Assembly (NCBI GenBank): GCA_017458885.1
Contig: JAFSZQ010000146.1
Coordinates: forward strand, 1 to 12,685
Source: Oscillospiraceae bacterium
Lineage (GTDB): Bacteria; Bacillota; Clostridia; Oscillospirales; Oscillospiraceae
DNA length: 12,685 nucleotides
Direction: 5' to 3'
Both the position numbers and the translations under genes were made by a program. The notes under the pieces were generated by a model. It worked only from the letters and a program-made list of their open reading frames with translations. It did no database searches and was not told where the DNA came from. Positions 5,997-12,685 of this stretch are shown piece after piece. Every line of letters begins with the position of its first letter. Position 1 is the stretch's first letter.

Positions 5997-7682
5997 TTAT
6001 GCGTTGCCCTCGTGCTTGAGTGTGTCGATCAGCGCCGGAACGAACTGCTTTTTTCGGCTCAAAACGCCCGGCAGCGTCGCGGCGCGCTCCGCCGCGGCGA
6101 CGCCGAAGGCGCGCGCGATCGCCTGCTCCGCGCCCTCGCCCGCCATCAGCACCTCGCTGAACGCGCCGCGCACGTCGGTGAACAGGTAGAACACGAAGTC
6201 CAGCCCCTGCTTCACCCGCGCGGTCTCGAGGTAGGGGCCCACCAGCGCCTCCGCCGCGCGGCGGTTTTTCTCGCTCATGTAGCTGCCCTGCCCGACGCCG
6301 AAGTGGAAGCGCCCGCTGGCAAATACCTTGTAGTCGGTGGCGAAGATCTGCTCCGGCGTCTCGCCGCTGATGTCGCCGCCGTGCTCGAACATCTCGTCGG
6401 CGTAGGCTTCGAGGTCGACGCCCGCGAGCTCCGCCAGCCGCCGCGCCGCGCGCTCGTCGAGCGGCGTGCAGGTCGGGGAGCGGAACATCAGCGTGTCGGA
6501 GAGGATGGCGGAGAGCATCAGCCCCGCGGTCTGCGCGTCGATGGCGACGCCCGCCTCCTCGTACATCTGGCAGATGATGGTGCAGGTGCAGCCGACCGGC
6601 ATATTGCGGAAGTACACGGGGTTGTCCGTCTCCAGCGCGCCGATGCGGTGGTGGTCGATGATCTCCAGCACCTCCGCGTCCTCCAGACCCTCCGCCGCCT
6701 GCGCCTTCTCGTTGTGATCGACGAGGATGAGCTGCTTTTTGTGCAGATTCAGCAGGTTGCGGCGGGACACGACGCCGAGGTACTTCCCGTCGTCCCCGAG
6801 GACGGGGAAATAGCGGTGGCGCACGCTGCCCATGATCTTCGTCGCCGCCTCGACCGAGGTGTTGAGGTCGAAGGTCATGAGACCGTCCTTGAGCATATAG
6901 TAGCGGATCGGCGCCGCCTGCGGGATGATCTGTCCCGTGGCGTAGGTGTTCAGCGGCGTGCTGATGATGAGGCAGTCGTTTTCCTCCGCCAGCATACGGA
7001 TGGTCTTGGACACCTTGGAGTCCATGCCGACCACGATGCAGCCCGCCTCCATCTCAATGGCGGTGAGCTGGCTCTCGCTGCGGTTGCTGACGATGACGAC
7101 GTCGCCCTTCTTGATGGCGCGCTCCATCATCTCCGAGTTGCCCGCGCCGATGATGATGCGCCCTTGCACGGTCTTGCCCGCGGGATCGCCGACGAGCACC
7201 GTGCCGCCGATCGTCTCGATGACGTTTTCGTAGCTCGTCTCCGCCTGCGCGAGGACGTAGGGATCGACGCCGTCCATGTTCGCGGTGGCGACGTCCTTGA
7301 GCGTGATGAGCCCCTGCAAACGGTTCTCGCCGTCCACCACGCAGAGCGTGTCGAGGCTCTGGTCGCGCATCCGCTCCCACGCCTGACGCAGGCTCATGCC
7401 GCCGTCCACGCCCTCGGCGAGGCGGATGTCCACGTCGCGCACCTGCGCGCTGACGTCGGCATAGAGCTGCGGCGGCTCCGCGCCGAAGCGTTCCAGCACG
7501 AATTGCGTCTCGCGGTTGAGCTGCCCCGCGCGGCACGGCTTGTAGGAGCGCGCCGGATCGACGGCGTTTTTCAGGCGGCTGTACGCGATGGCGGCGCAGA
7601 TCGAATCGGTGTCGGGACTGCGGTGCCCAATGACCTTGACCGCGTGAAAATTAGGACGCGAAAGCTCGTTTGTCTCCGGCAT
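5997..7682 (-). CDS. ppaC: Manganese-dependent family II inorganic pyrophosphatase with CBS-DRTGG-CBS regulatory insert
   Basis: The enzyme hydrolyses cytoplasmic pyrophosphate to phosphate. The 561-residue product has the DHH core split by an insert, as in the Clostridium perfringens CBS-PPase. Metal ligands are visible as GHRSPDTDS (His20, Asp24, Asp26), LVDHNEKAQ (Asp322), IIDHHRIG (Asp343, His344) and LSDTLMF (Asp396). The C-terminal DHHA2 domain ends with the substrate-binding SRKKQ (542-546). The insert holds one CBS motif (about 78-135), a DRTGG-type domain (about 150-250) and a second CBS motif (about 255-312). In studied relatives the insert binds adenine nucleotides: AMP and ADP inhibit, while diadenosine polyphosphates activate. 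The ATG at 7682 follows AAGGTGG by seven bases. The gene starts 34 bases after the transporter stop with no promoter or terminator between, so they probably share a transcript. Confidence 0.95.
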   Translation of the reverse strand: MPETNELSRPNFHAVKVIGHRSPDTDSICAAIAYSRLKNAVDPARSYKPCRAGQLNRETQFVLERFGAEPPQLYADVSAQVRDVDIRLAEGVDGGMSLRQAWERMRDQSLDTLCVVDGENRLQGLITLKDVATANMDGVDPYVLAQAETSYENVIETIGGTVLVGDPAGKTVQGRIIIGAGNSEMMERAIKKGDVVIVSNRSESQLTAIEMEAGCIVVGMDSKVSKTIRMLAEENDCLIISTPLNTYATGQIIPQAAPIRYYMLKDGLMTFDLNTSVEAATKIMGSVRHRYFPVLGDDGKYLGVVSRRNLLNLHKKQLILVDHNEKAQAAEGLEDAEVLEIIDHHRIGALETDNPVYFRNMPVGCTCTIICQMYEEAGVAIDAQTAGLMLSAILSDTLMFRSPTCTPLDERAARRLAELAGVDLEAYADEMFEHGGDISGETPEQIFATDYKVFASGRFHFGVGQGSYMSEKNRRAAEALVGPYLETARVKQGLDFVFYLFTDVRGAFSEVLMAGEGAEQAIARAFGVAAAERAATLPGVLSRKKQFVPALIDTLKHEGNA

Positions 7683-7716
7683 GGCGCTGCCACCTTTCTG
7701 ACGGTTTTGGCTGGGT

Positions 7717-9120
7717 TCAGCTCAAGGTCGTGCCCGTGAGCAGGCTCACCAGCAGGATCGCGACGATCGCGGCGGGCGCGACGAAGCGGATCAGGAAACT
7801 GTATGTCCGCACCAGCCTGAACTTCACACCGCAGCGTTCCACCTCGGCAACGACGCTCTCCGGCTTCCACACCCAGCCGACGAAGAAGCAGGTGCCAAGC
7901 GCGCACAGCGGGATCATGATGCGGTCGGTGAGGAACTCCATCGCGTCGCACAGCGGCGGGAACGTGACGCCGTTGGCGAAGTCGAACCACACGCCCTTGA
8001 GCGGGAACGCCGCCTGCGAGCAGGTGTAAAGGCAGCCGATGAGGAACAGGATCGCGCAGGTGACGATGGTCGTCGGCGTGCGCCGCCAGCCCTTGCGCTC
8101 GGTCAGGAACGCGACGATGCCCTCGATCAGCGAGACCGTGGACGTGAGCGCCGCGAACAGGAGCAGCAGGTAGAACAGGAAGCCGAAGAACGCGCCGCCG
8201 GGCATATGCTCGAACACGCCCGCGAGCGACACGAACGCGAAGCCGCCGCCCTTGCCCACGCCGTCGGGACCGAGCGTCGCGAACACGGCGGGCACGACGA
8301 TGAAGCCCGCCAGCACCGCGACGAGCGTATCCATCGTGCACACGAGGAAGGTGTTCTTCCCGATGTTCTCCTCCTTGGGGAGATAGGAGCCGTAGGTCAC
8401 CATGATCGACATACCCAGCGACAGGGAGTAGAACGCCTGCGAGAGCGCGATGAGGAACGTCTGCGGCGTGACCTTGCCCCAGTCGAGCGAGAGCATATAG
8501 CGGATGCCCTCGCCCGCGCCGGGCAGCGTCGCCGCGCGGACGAACAGGATGACGAGGATGACGAACAGGGCGGGCATACCGACCTTGTTGAACTTCTCGA
8601 TGCCGCCCTCGACGCCCTTGATGATGACGACGGCGCAGATGGCGAGGAACAGGAACGCAAACAGGATGACCGTCCACGGCATGAACGTCGCGTCCGCGGC
8701 GGGGTCGTAGCCGAGCATCCCGTAGAAGTAGCCAAGCGGGTCGCCGTAGACCCTGCGCGGCTCGACGACGTAGCTCGCGACGTAGCGCAGCACCCAGCCG
8801 CCGACGTGGGAGTAGTAGCAGGTGATGATGAACGCGACCGTCCAGCCCATCCAGCCGACCCAGCTATAGCCCTTGTGCCCGAGCTTCTTGAACGCATCCA
8901 CCACGTTGGACTGGCTCGCGCGCCCGACGGACAGTTCCGAGAGCATGACCGGCATACCGAGCAGCGGCACGATGAGCAGGTACATCAGCAAAAACGCGCC
9001 GCCTCCGCCCTCGAATGCCTTGCCGGGGAATTTCCAGATGTTGCCGAGACCGATCGCGGAGCCCGCGGCGGCGAGGATGAAGCCGAGCTTGCTGCCCCAT
9101 TGGGCGCGTTTGTTTTCCAT
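7717..9120 (-). CDS. Sodium-dependent symporter of the NSS (SNF/LeuT) family
   Basis: The 467-residue membrane protein should import a substrate, most likely an amino acid, using the sodium gradient. The first helix aligns with LeuT residue for residue: AAGSAIGLGNIWKFP has the unwound GLG and Asn27 (a Na1 ligand). The third helix keeps CYYSHVGGW, the sixth the unwound SLSLG (232-236), and the eighth LTSTVS (325-330) with the Thr-Ser of the Na2 site. I count about eleven membrane segments, like MhsT, with the last at 442-462. Residues matching the LeuT outer gate Arg30/Asp404 appear as Lys30/Glu395. The substrate cannot be read from sequence. The ATG at 9120 is chosen because alignment to LeuT starts there and AAGGAG lies about 12 bases upstream; the frame stays open far beyond. 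Confidence 0.93.
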   Translation of the reverse strand: MENKRAQWGSKLGFILAAAGSAIGLGNIWKFPGKAFEGGGGAFLLMYLLIVPLLGMPVMLSELSVGRASQSNVVDAFKKLGHKGYSWVGWMGWTVAFIITCYYSHVGGWVLRYVASYVVEPRRVYGDPLGYFYGMLGYDPAADATFMPWTVILFAFLFLAICAVVIIKGVEGGIEKFNKVGMPALFVILVILFVRAATLPGAGEGIRYMLSLDWGKVTPQTFLIALSQAFYSLSLGMSIMVTYGSYLPKEENIGKNTFLVCTMDTLVAVLAGFIVVPAVFATLGPDGVGKGGGFAFVSLAGVFEHMPGGAFFGFLFYLLLLFAALTSTVSLIEGIVAFLTERKGWRRTPTTIVTCAILFLIGCLYTCSQAAFPLKGVWFDFANGVTFPPLCDAMEFLTDRIMIPLCALGTCFFVGWVWKPESVVAEVERCGVKFRLVRTYSFLIRFVAPAAIVAILLVSLLTGTTLS

Positions 9121-9166
9121 TTTGCCGATTTTCTCCTTCGATGCGCGTTGCGCCAAAATCTTTGAT

Positions 9167-9195
9167 ATTCTATCGGAAACGCGCATCTTTGTAAA
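9167..9195 (-). promoter_or_regulatory. Promoter of the NSS transporter/pyrophosphatase operon
   Basis: On the minus strand there is a -35 TTTACA (9195-9190), a 17-base spacer and a -10 TAGAAT (9172-9167). Initiation near 9160 leaves a leader of about 40 bases. The AT-rich stretch upstream (9190-9234) could act as an UP element. It also contains a weaker TTGATA-17-TATTTT pair. Confidence 0.7.
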
Positions 9196-9235
9196 ATAAA
9201 ACAAAATAATAAGGCAATTCAACAATATCAATAAC

Positions 9236-9255
9236 CGGCGCTTGCCGAAGCGCCG
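9236..9255. repeat. Perfect inverted repeat over the HAD-gene -35 element
   Basis: CGGCGCTT (9236-9243) and AAGCGCCG (9248-9255) are exact reverse complements around GCCG. The -35 hexamer TTGCCG (9242-9247) falls in its centre. The left arm shares CGCTTGC with the palindrome at the pheST promoter. It may be an operator; no regulator is identified. Confidence 0.45.
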
Positions 9256-9270
9256 CCGATCCGCTATAAT
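9242..9270 (+). promoter_or_regulatory. Promoter of the HAD phosphatase gene
   Basis: There is a -35 TTGCCG (9242-9247), a 17-base spacer and a perfect -10 TATAAT (9265-9270). Initiation near 9277 gives a leader of about 30 bases. It is divergent from the transporter promoter, with about 46 bases between the two -35 elements. Confidence 0.75.
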
Positions 9271-9307
9271 CATGTCGAATAAACCGGAACGGGAGAGGGA
9301 AGGCACG

Positions 9308-9955
9308 ATGCAAGGCGCGATCTTTGACATGGACGGACTGCTGATCGACTCGGAAAAGGTCTGGCAGCGCGTGTGGCGCGCTCTGGCGGCGGAGCGCGGC
9401 GTGACGCTGGGCGAGACGTTTTCGCGCGAGATCATCGGCACGGGCGGCGAGCAGGCGCGCGCGGTGCTCGCGCGGCACTTCCGCACCGACGAGCCGGAGG
9501 CGATCCTGCGCGCGTGCTCCGCGCGCGTGCGCGCGCTGGAGGAGCGGGGCGTACCGCTCAAGCCCGGCGTGCATACGATCTTGGCGGGGCTGCGCGCGGC
9601 GGGCTATCGCGTCGCGGTGGCGAGCAGCAGCCCGATGGAGATGATCGCGCACAACCTGCGCGTATGCGGGATCGACGGGTACTTCGACGCGCTGGTCTCG
9701 GGGCGCGAGGCGGCGCACAGCAAGCCCGAGCCGGACGTGTTCCTGCTGGCGGCGGAGCGCATCGGCGTTCGGGCGGCGGAGTGCTGGGTGTTCGAGGACA
9801 GCCACAGCGGGGTGGAGGCGGGCTGGCGCGCGCGCTGCCGCGTGGTGATGATCCCGGACCTCGTGCCGCCCGACGCGCGTGCGCGGGAGAGGTGCTGGGG
9901 GATATTTGGCAGTCTCGATGAGGCGTGGGAAGCAATAAAAAAGGACGGTGTTTGA
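9308..9955 (+). CDS. HAD-superfamily hydrolase, beta-phosphoglucomutase-like (subfamily IA)
   Basis: The 215-residue cytoplasmic protein has all four HAD motifs. Motif I is FDMDGLLIDSE with nucleophile Asp7 and acid/base Asp9, motif II is Ser106 in VASSS, motif III is Lys139 in SKPEPD, and motif IV is Glu163-Asp164 in FEDSHSGVEAG. The helical cap between motifs I and II (about 15-80), with the SKPEPD and EDS-SGVEA signatures, places it with PgmB/YniC/Gph-like enzymes. These act on sugar phosphates or related small phosphate esters; the substrate cannot be told. The ATG at 9308 is used because DMDG then sits at the usual N-terminal position and a purine-rich GGGAGAGGGAAGG precedes it. The in-frame ATG at 9242 lies within the promoter. 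The final codons run into the terminator shared with lgt. Confidence 0.92.
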   Translation: MQGAIFDMDGLLIDSEKVWQRVWRALAAERGVTLGETFSREIIGTGGEQARAVLARHFRTDEPEAILRACSARVRALEERGVPLKPGVHTILAGLRAAGYRVAVASSSPMEMIAHNLRVCGIDGYFDALVSGREAAHSKPEPDVFLLAAERIGVRAAECWVFEDSHSGVEAGWRARCRVVMIPDLVPPDARARERCWGIFGSLDEAWEAIKKDGV

Positions 9956-9970
9956 AACCGTCCTTTTTAT
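9937..9970. terminator. Bidirectional terminator containing the stop codons of both convergent genes
   Basis: GGACGGT (9943-9949) and ACCGTCC (9957-9963) form the core stem. It is flanked by six A (9937-9942) and five T (9964-9968), so transcripts from both strands end in a U-run. The HAD stop TGA (9953-9955) is in the loop, and the lgt stop (minus strand, 9969-9967) overlaps the T-run. Only 11 bases separate the two reading frames. Confidence 0.9.
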
Positions 9971-10827
9971 TGCGTTTTTTCCCGCCGCAGACGGGAAACC
10001 AGCACCGCCGCCGCGACGACGACCAGCACCGCCGAGAGCGCCTGCGATACGCGCACCGGCGCGCCGAAGAGGGTGACGTCGAATAAGTACAGGCTGTCCG
10101 CGCGAAGCCCCTCGATCCACAGCCTGCCGAGCCCGTACCACAGCAGGTAGCAGAGGAAGTTCTCGCCGTCGAAGCGGCGGCGCGGCGTCACGAGCAGCCA
10201 CAGGAGCAGGAAGCCCGCGAGGTTCCACAGGCTCTCGTAGAGGAACGTCGGGTGCACGTCGTAGAACTCGCCCGTCTCCGCCCACAGGCGCATCCGCCAC
10301 GGCGCGTCCGTCACCGCGCCGAACGCCTCGCGGTTCATGAAATTGCCCCAGCGCCCGATGACCTGTCCGATCAGCACGCCGAGCACGAGGTCGTCCATCA
10401 TCGCGGGGAAGGAGAACTTCTTCGCGCGGCTGACGAGGTACACGGTCAGGCAGCCCGCGAGCACCGCGCCGTAGACGGCGAGCCCGCCGTCCCAGATGCG
10501 CAGCATCTTCGCGAAGTCGAGCGAGCCGTCGGCGTTCCGGTAGAAGTCGAGGTAGAAGACGACGTAGTACAGCCGCGCGCCGAGGATGCCGAACGGCACG
10601 CACCAGAGCACCGCGTCCAGCACGTTGTCCTCGGTCAGAGCGAAGCGTTCCGCGCGCTTCGCGCAGAACCACAGCGCCAGCAGCAGCCCCACGGCGATGA
10701 ACACGCCGTACCAGTACACGCCGTGCCCGACGTCGAGCGCCTTGGCGCCGCCGGTGAACTGCCAGTCCCCGAACAGCCCGGGGAACGCGATGGGCGAGGT
10801 ATCCGGGATGATGTCCTTGAGGTTCAT
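9967..10827 (-). CDS. lgt: Prolipoprotein diacylglyceryl transferase
   Basis: This is an inner-membrane enzyme that transfers diacylglycerol from phosphatidylglycerol to the lipobox cysteine of prolipoproteins, the first step of lipoprotein maturation. The 286-residue, roughly seven-helix product carries the Lgt signature IGRWGNFMNREAFG (157-170), with Arg159, Asn162 and Gly170 matching E. coli Arg143, Asn146 and Gly154. WYG (39-41) includes the match to Tyr26, and HPTFLYE is at 192-198. One departure is the segment IWDGGLAVYG (111-120), which has Tyr119 where the E. coli enzyme has His103. The start ATG overlaps the ymfH stop as ATGA, and AAAGGAG lies ten bases upstream inside ymfH, so translation is probably coupled. 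It ends in a terminator shared with the HAD gene. Confidence 0.96.
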   Translation of the reverse strand: MNLKDIIPDTSPIAFPGLFGDWQFTGGAKALDVGHGVYWYGVFIAVGLLLALWFCAKRAERFALTEDNVLDAVLWCVPFGILGARLYYVVFYLDFYRNADGSLDFAKMLRIWDGGLAVYGAVLAGCLTVYLVSRAKKFSFPAMMDDLVLGVLIGQVIGRWGNFMNREAFGAVTDAPWRMRLWAETGEFYDVHPTFLYESLWNLAGFLLLWLLVTPRRRFDGENFLCYLLWYGLGRLWIEGLRADSLYLFDVTLFGAPVRVSQALSAVLVVVAAAVLVSRLRREKTQ

Positions 10828-12107
10828 GTGTCAGAGTCTCCTTTCGGCACCAAAATTGAGATCGCGCGGCGTTCCTCCACGACGTTTTCGCGCAGGAACG
10901 CCTCGATATCCGCCTTCGTGATCGTGTCGTAGACCTCGGGGAAGCGATAGGAGTCGAAGCCGCGGAAATATCCGTCCGCCATGCCGACGGCGATGTTCTC
11001 GAACGACCCCAGCGAGCGCAGCGACGCGCCGAAGTTCGCGCGGCGGATCTGCTGATAGTAGTCCTCGTCCACGCCCTCGCGCGCGAGGCGCGCCGCCTCG
11101 TCAACGATCGCGCGCGCGACCGCCTCGGGGTCCTTGCCCTCGCCGCCGGCGTAGAGGTACGCCGCGCCCGGGAGCTGGTCGAAGCCGCCGCCGAAGCTGC
11201 CGTTGATCAGCCCCGCGTCGTACAGCCGCAGGTACAGCGGGGACGACTCGCCGAGCAGCAGGTCGCAGGCGAGCTCGCCGATGAGGCTCTGGCGCAGCAA
11301 TGCCTCGCCGTCCGCGCCCGCGGGGCACTTGAAGCCGATCAGGAACTGCGTCTGCCCGATCTCCATCGGGCAGACCATCGACTTTTGATGCACGGCGGGC
11401 GCTTCCGCCGCGCCGTAGTCGCGCGCGATCTCCGCGCCGCGCTCTTGCGGCAGCACCTCCCGCGCGAGCGAGAGCACGGCGTCCGCGTCCACGTCGCCGA
11501 TGACGCACAGCAGCATATTCGACGGCGCGTAGAACGCCTTGTGGCAGGCGTAGAGCGTCTCGGGCGTGATGTCCTGGATGCTCTCCACCGTGCCCGCGAT
11601 GGGCACGCGGGCGGGGTTGGTCGCGTAGAGGCAGGCGAGCAGGTTCTTATACACGCGCCAGTCGGGGGAGTCCTCGGTCATGCGGATCTCCTGCGCGATG
11701 ATGCCGCGCTCCTTGTCGACGCTCTCCTGCGTGAAATACGGCACGGACACGAACGAGAGCAGGATGCGCAGGTTCTCCTCGAACCGCTCCGTGCAGTCGA
11801 AGTAGTACGCCGTCATCGAGTTCGCGGTAAAGGCGTTCGGCTCCGCGCCGTTTTGCGCGAGCGTCTGCAGGGCGTTGCCGTCCTCGGTGTCGAACATCTT
11901 GTGCTCGAGATAGTGCGCGATGCCGGCGGGCGTATCCTGCCAGACGCCGCGGAGCCGGAAGCGCATATCCATCCCGCCGTAGCGCGTGGCGAAAAAGGCG
12001 TAACGCTTGCGGTAGCCGGGTTTCGGCACGACGCAGACGCGCAGCCCGTTCGGGAGCGTCTCGGAGAGCACCGTCTCGCCGATGCGCGGATATTCAGTCT
12101 TGACCAT
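10824..12107 (-). CDS. ymfH: M16 family zinc peptidase, YmfH-like
   Basis: The 427-residue product has the inverted zinc motif HYLEH (His65, Glu68, His69) in AGIAHYLEHKMF. The third ligand is likely Glu140 in ERGIIAQEIRM. A typical M16 N-terminal domain (about 10-215) is followed by a second, non-catalytic M16 domain (about 220-420). The KMF after HYLEH and the tandem with a YmfF-like gene match the YmfF/YmfH pair of Bacillus subtilis. Such pairs commonly form heterodimers with one active subunit; their physiological substrate is not well established. No signal peptide is seen, so it is probably cytoplasmic. The ATG at 12107 follows GGGGAGGG by eight bases. Its start overlaps the end of ymfF by 14 bases and its stop overlaps the lgt start. 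Confidence 0.9.
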   Translation of the reverse strand: MVKTEYPRIGETVLSETLPNGLRVCVVPKPGYRKRYAFFATRYGGMDMRFRLRGVWQDTPAGIAHYLEHKMFDTEDGNALQTLAQNGAEPNAFTANSMTAYYFDCTERFEENLRILLSFVSVPYFTQESVDKERGIIAQEIRMTEDSPDWRVYKNLLACLYATNPARVPIAGTVESIQDITPETLYACHKAFYAPSNMLLCVIGDVDADAVLSLAREVLPQERGAEIARDYGAAEAPAVHQKSMVCPMEIGQTQFLIGFKCPAGADGEALLRQSLIGELACDLLLGESSPLYLRLYDAGLINGSFGGGFDQLPGAAYLYAGGEGKDPEAVARAIVDEAARLAREGVDEDYYQQIRRANFGASLRSLGSFENIAVGMADGYFRGFDSYRFPEVYDTITKADIEAFLRENVVEERRAISILVPKGDSDT

Positions 12108-12685
12108 CGCTTTCGCCCTCCCCTTTGAGGAAATACACGGTGTCGAGCGTCATGCTCCGCGCGGCGGCGGCGACGCGCTCCGGCGTCACGGCGGCGAGCG
12201 CGTCGATCAGCTCCTCCTCCGTCTCCCACAGCCCCGTCGCCGCCTGACCGAGCGTGTTCTCCTCCATGCGCGAGGCGGAGTCCTCCCGCGAGCGCACGGC
12301 GCTGATGAGCACGCCCTTCGCGCCGTCCAGCTCCCACGGCTCGAGATCGCCCTGCTTCACGGCGTCGAGCTGGAGCAGGATCTCGTCGTGTGCGCGTAAG
12401 AAGTCCGAGAACTCCACGCCCGACGACACCGTGACCACGCCCTTCGAGCGGTGGTAGGCGGACGAGGCGTAGTAGCACAGCGACAGCTTTTCCCGCACAT
12501 TGAGGAAGAGCTTGGAGTTGCTGTAGCCGCCGAAGACAAGGTTCGCCAGCAGCATCGCGTGCTGGTCGTCCGTCGCGGCGCGCCAGCCCATCGCGAGCTT
12601 GCCCTGCGTCACGTCCATCGACTCGTCGAGATAGCGCGGCTTTGTCGGCGCGGCGCGGCGTTCCGCCGCCGCGGGCGCGACGCGC
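12094..12685 (-). CDS. ymfF: M16 family peptidase-like protein, YmfF-like, C-terminal part
   Basis: The frame is open to the right edge, giving the last 196 residues of a longer protein whose N-terminal M16 domain lies outside the window. The visible part is an M16 C-terminal domain: VTQGKLAMGWRA, then NLVFGGYSNSKLFLNVREKL and CYYASSAY, and a helix region ending in TLDTVYFLKGEGE. FLNVREKLSLCYY matches the substrate-binding segment of M16 C-terminal halves. Identification as YmfF rests on this and on the overlapping YmfH-like gene downstream. Whether this copy has an intact HxxEH zinc site cannot be seen. The internal ATG at 12618 is not a start, because the conserved domain continues upstream of it. 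It is the first visible gene of the ymfF-ymfH-lgt operon, and its promoter is outside the window. Confidence 0.85.
   Translation of the reverse strand, partial: RVAPAAAERRAAPTKPRYLDESMDVTQGKLAMGWRAATDDQHAMLLANLVFGGYSNSKLFLNVREKLSLCYYASSAYHRSKGVVTVSSGVEFSDFLRAHDEILLQLDAVKQGDLEPWELDGAKGVLISAVRSREDSASRMEENTLGQAATGLWETEEELIDALAAVTPERVAAAARSMTLDTVYFLKGEGESDGQD

Noticed and set aside
5547..7739. A 730-codon plus-strand frame across the end of the NlpC/P60 gene and opposite the pyrophosphatase
   Set aside because: It is a shadow frame: it runs through the bidirectional terminator at 5957-5989 and opposite a well-conserved enzyme, and its product is Arg/Ala/His-biased.
9242..9307. An upstream in-frame ATG for the HAD gene at 9242
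   Set aside because: It coincides with the -35/-10 region, and the extra residues do not resemble the family, whose nucleophile motif sits close to the N-terminus.
9121..9561. A longer N-terminus for the NSS transporter
   Set aside because: The frame stays open upstream, but it crosses the promoter and the divergent HAD gene. LeuT-like numbering matches exactly from the ATG at 9120.
1..12685. CRISPR arrays, insertion sequences, prophage or defence genes, tRNA genes
   Set aside because: There are no regularly spaced repeats, no transposase-like or phage-like product and no tRNA-like fold. All long gaps are accounted for by promoters and terminators.

Overview
This is an ordinary-looking, gene-dense stretch of a GC-rich bacterial chromosome. 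It is most likely from a high-GC member of the Clostridia, for example the Oscillospirales or Christensenellales, possibly an uncultured gut or rumen lineage. The gene content points to Firmicutes: IreB (YrzL/UPF0297), a family II pyrophosphatase with a CBS-DRTGG-CBS insert, and a YmfF/YmfH M16 peptidase pair. Strong GGAGG-type ribosome binding sites and AT-rich sigma-A-type promoters in short gaps fit this. The taxonomic placement is inference. No mobile element, CRISPR array, tRNA or rRNA is visible.

Layout: (1) 1-443, minus: N-terminal part of a MoxR/AAA_5-type ATPase running off the left edge, divergent from (2) 614-4078, plus: pheS-pheT, the two subunits of phenylalanyl-tRNA synthetase. 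The 170-base gap holds back-to-back promoters and two inverted repeats, with no room for a T-box leader. (3) 4176-4421, plus: ireB, with its own promoter and a strong terminator. (4) 4529-5953, plus: an unidentified 98-residue protein followed six bases later by a secreted three-SH3b NlpC/P60 peptidoglycan hydrolase. A near-consensus promoter and a perfect 17-base palindrome at the start site precede this pair. (5) A bidirectional terminator separates it from 5997-9120, minus: an NSS-family sodium symporter followed by the CBS-domain pyrophosphatase, probably one operon. (6) 9308-9955, plus: a HAD phosphatase or phosphomutase, divergent from the transporter. (7) 9967-12685, minus: ymfF (partial), ymfH and lgt, with overlapping reading frames. 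lgt converges on the HAD gene, and both stop codons lie within one bidirectional terminator.

The genes serve core functions: charging tRNA-Phe, kinase-linked envelope stress control (IreB), wall turnover (NlpC/P60), sodium-driven uptake, pyrophosphate removal and lipoprotein maturation. I found no convincing new multi-gene system. The points most worth a second look are the palindromic operator at 4497-4513, the transporter/nucleotide-sensing pyrophosphatase pairing, the His-to-Tyr change in Lgt, the recurrent inverted repeats over -35 elements, and the unidentified small protein next to the wall hydrolase.
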